A stretch of DNA of 64,000 nucleotides. It comes from Arthrobacter luteolus NBRC 107841 (lineage in GTDB: Bacteria; Actinomycetota; Actinomycetes; Actinomycetales; Micrococcaceae). Shown here piece by piece: positions 63,693 to 64,000 of this stretch. The notes under the pieces were generated by a model that had not been told where the DNA came from, made no database searches, and worked only from the letters and a program-made list of their open reading frames with translations. The position numbers were made by a program, and so were the translations under genes. The stretch lies in the NCBI RefSeq assembly GCF_001552075.1, contig NZ_BCQM01000003.1:248001-312000 (forward strand), given 5' to 3'. Numbering within the stretch: the first letter of the stretch is position 1; each line of letters starts with the position of its first letter.

Positions 63693-64000
63693 CAGAACAG
63701 GGCAGCCGCAGCCGGCTGCGGCGGATCCGGCCGGAAGCCACGGCGGTTTTCCTCGCTGCTGCGCTCGCCGTGGGCCTGGCCGGGTGCACCGCACGGGCAG
63801 ATACCCCGCCGCCCGTCCAGGACCAGCCCGGGGACCTGGCGCTGCCGCGTATTCCTTGGGAGGGCGGGCCGGCCTACTGGTCCGGCTACGCCAACGCGGA
63901 CGCGGCAGGGTGGTCGGATCCCTCATTCTTCCCGATCGTGGCGTGGCACAACGGCATCAGCAGTAACGAGGAGGTGCAGTACGACAAATCGCTGGGCATC
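63689..64000 (+). CDS. secreted lipoprotein, N-terminal part
   Basis: Starts with ATG in an ATGA overlap and runs off the window; 104 residues are visible. A basic N-terminus (RSRLRRIR) and hydrophobic stretch lead to a lipobox VGLAGC with the cysteine at about residue 29, predicting a lipid-anchored exported protein. A Pro-rich linker follows, then IPWEGGPAYWSGYANADAAGWSDPSFFPIVAWHNG. That start resembles some actinobacterial glycoside-hydrolase-like surface proteins, but the rest is missing and no function can be given. It is the twelfth gene of the coupled operon. Confidence 0.75.
   Translation, partial: MTEQGSRSRLRRIRPEATAVFLAAALAVGLAGCTARADTPPPVQDQPGDLALPRIPWEGGPAYWSGYANADAAGWSDPSFFPIVAWHNGISSNEEVQYDKSLGI

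Overview
The window is one contiguous piece of a high-GC actinobacterial chromosome. Gene content and order suggest Micrococcaceae, Arthrobacter-like: a WhiB regulator, an Rpf resuscitation factor, a protein O-mannosyltransferase, many GTG starts, and many promoters with a TAnnnT -10 box placed 6-8 nt before the start codon (leaderless mRNAs). I see no insertion sequence, phage gene, CRISPR array or rRNA. The taxon is inferred from the sequence alone.

Left block, 1-19.6 kb, is a conserved core neighbourhood that, from memory, resembles the M. tuberculosis Rv3248c-Rv3277 region. It holds the end of a FemAB peptidoglycan-bridge enzyme, manA, an LCP cell-wall ligase, purE/purK, a GtrA protein and a TIGR03089 protein. 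Then come a long WhiB regulator, a giant GT2 membrane glycosyltransferase coupled to a DUF5719 protein, a degenerate zincin-like protein, DUF3499, a Trm112-like protein coupled to ahcY, RDD and SpoIIM/DUF95 membrane proteins, and a DUF1461 (TIGR01906) membrane protein.

Middle block, 19.6-44.2 kb, resembles the Rv1002c-Rv1018c region: acyl-CoA synthetase, protein O-mannosyltransferase divergent from rsmI, tatD, rpfB, ksgA-ispE, an ABC-F protein, a TetR-NUDIX fusion, tRNA-Gln, glmU-prs, rplY and pth. Two insertions interrupt it: an aldehyde dehydrogenase with a transglutaminase/DUF58/MoxR operon between rsmI and tatD, and an XRE-TPR regulator with a divergent 21-codon ORF between rpfB and ksgA.

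Right block, 44.2-64 kb, is accessory. Two tandem large LuxR (LAL-type) ATPase regulators precede a surface-polysaccharide operon of at least twelve genes. The operon encodes nucleotide-sugar modification (Gfo/Idh/MocA oxidoreductase, SDR epimerase, two DegT aminotransferases, a NeuD-like acetyltransferase), a Wzx flippase, two large multidomain glycosyltransferases, two Wzz-like proteins, a Wzy-type polymerase/ligase and a lipoprotein cut by the window edge. Each of its eleven junctions is a 4-nt stop/start overlap. No initiating sugar-phosphate transferase is visible, so the cluster probably continues to the right.

Points most worth following are the XRE-TPR regulator with its divergent micro-ORF, the TetR-NUDIX fusion, the mirrored leaderless promoters between pmt and rsmI, the palindrome on the whiB promoter, the repeat array and long inverted repeat before rplY, and the fully overlap-coupled polysaccharide operon.
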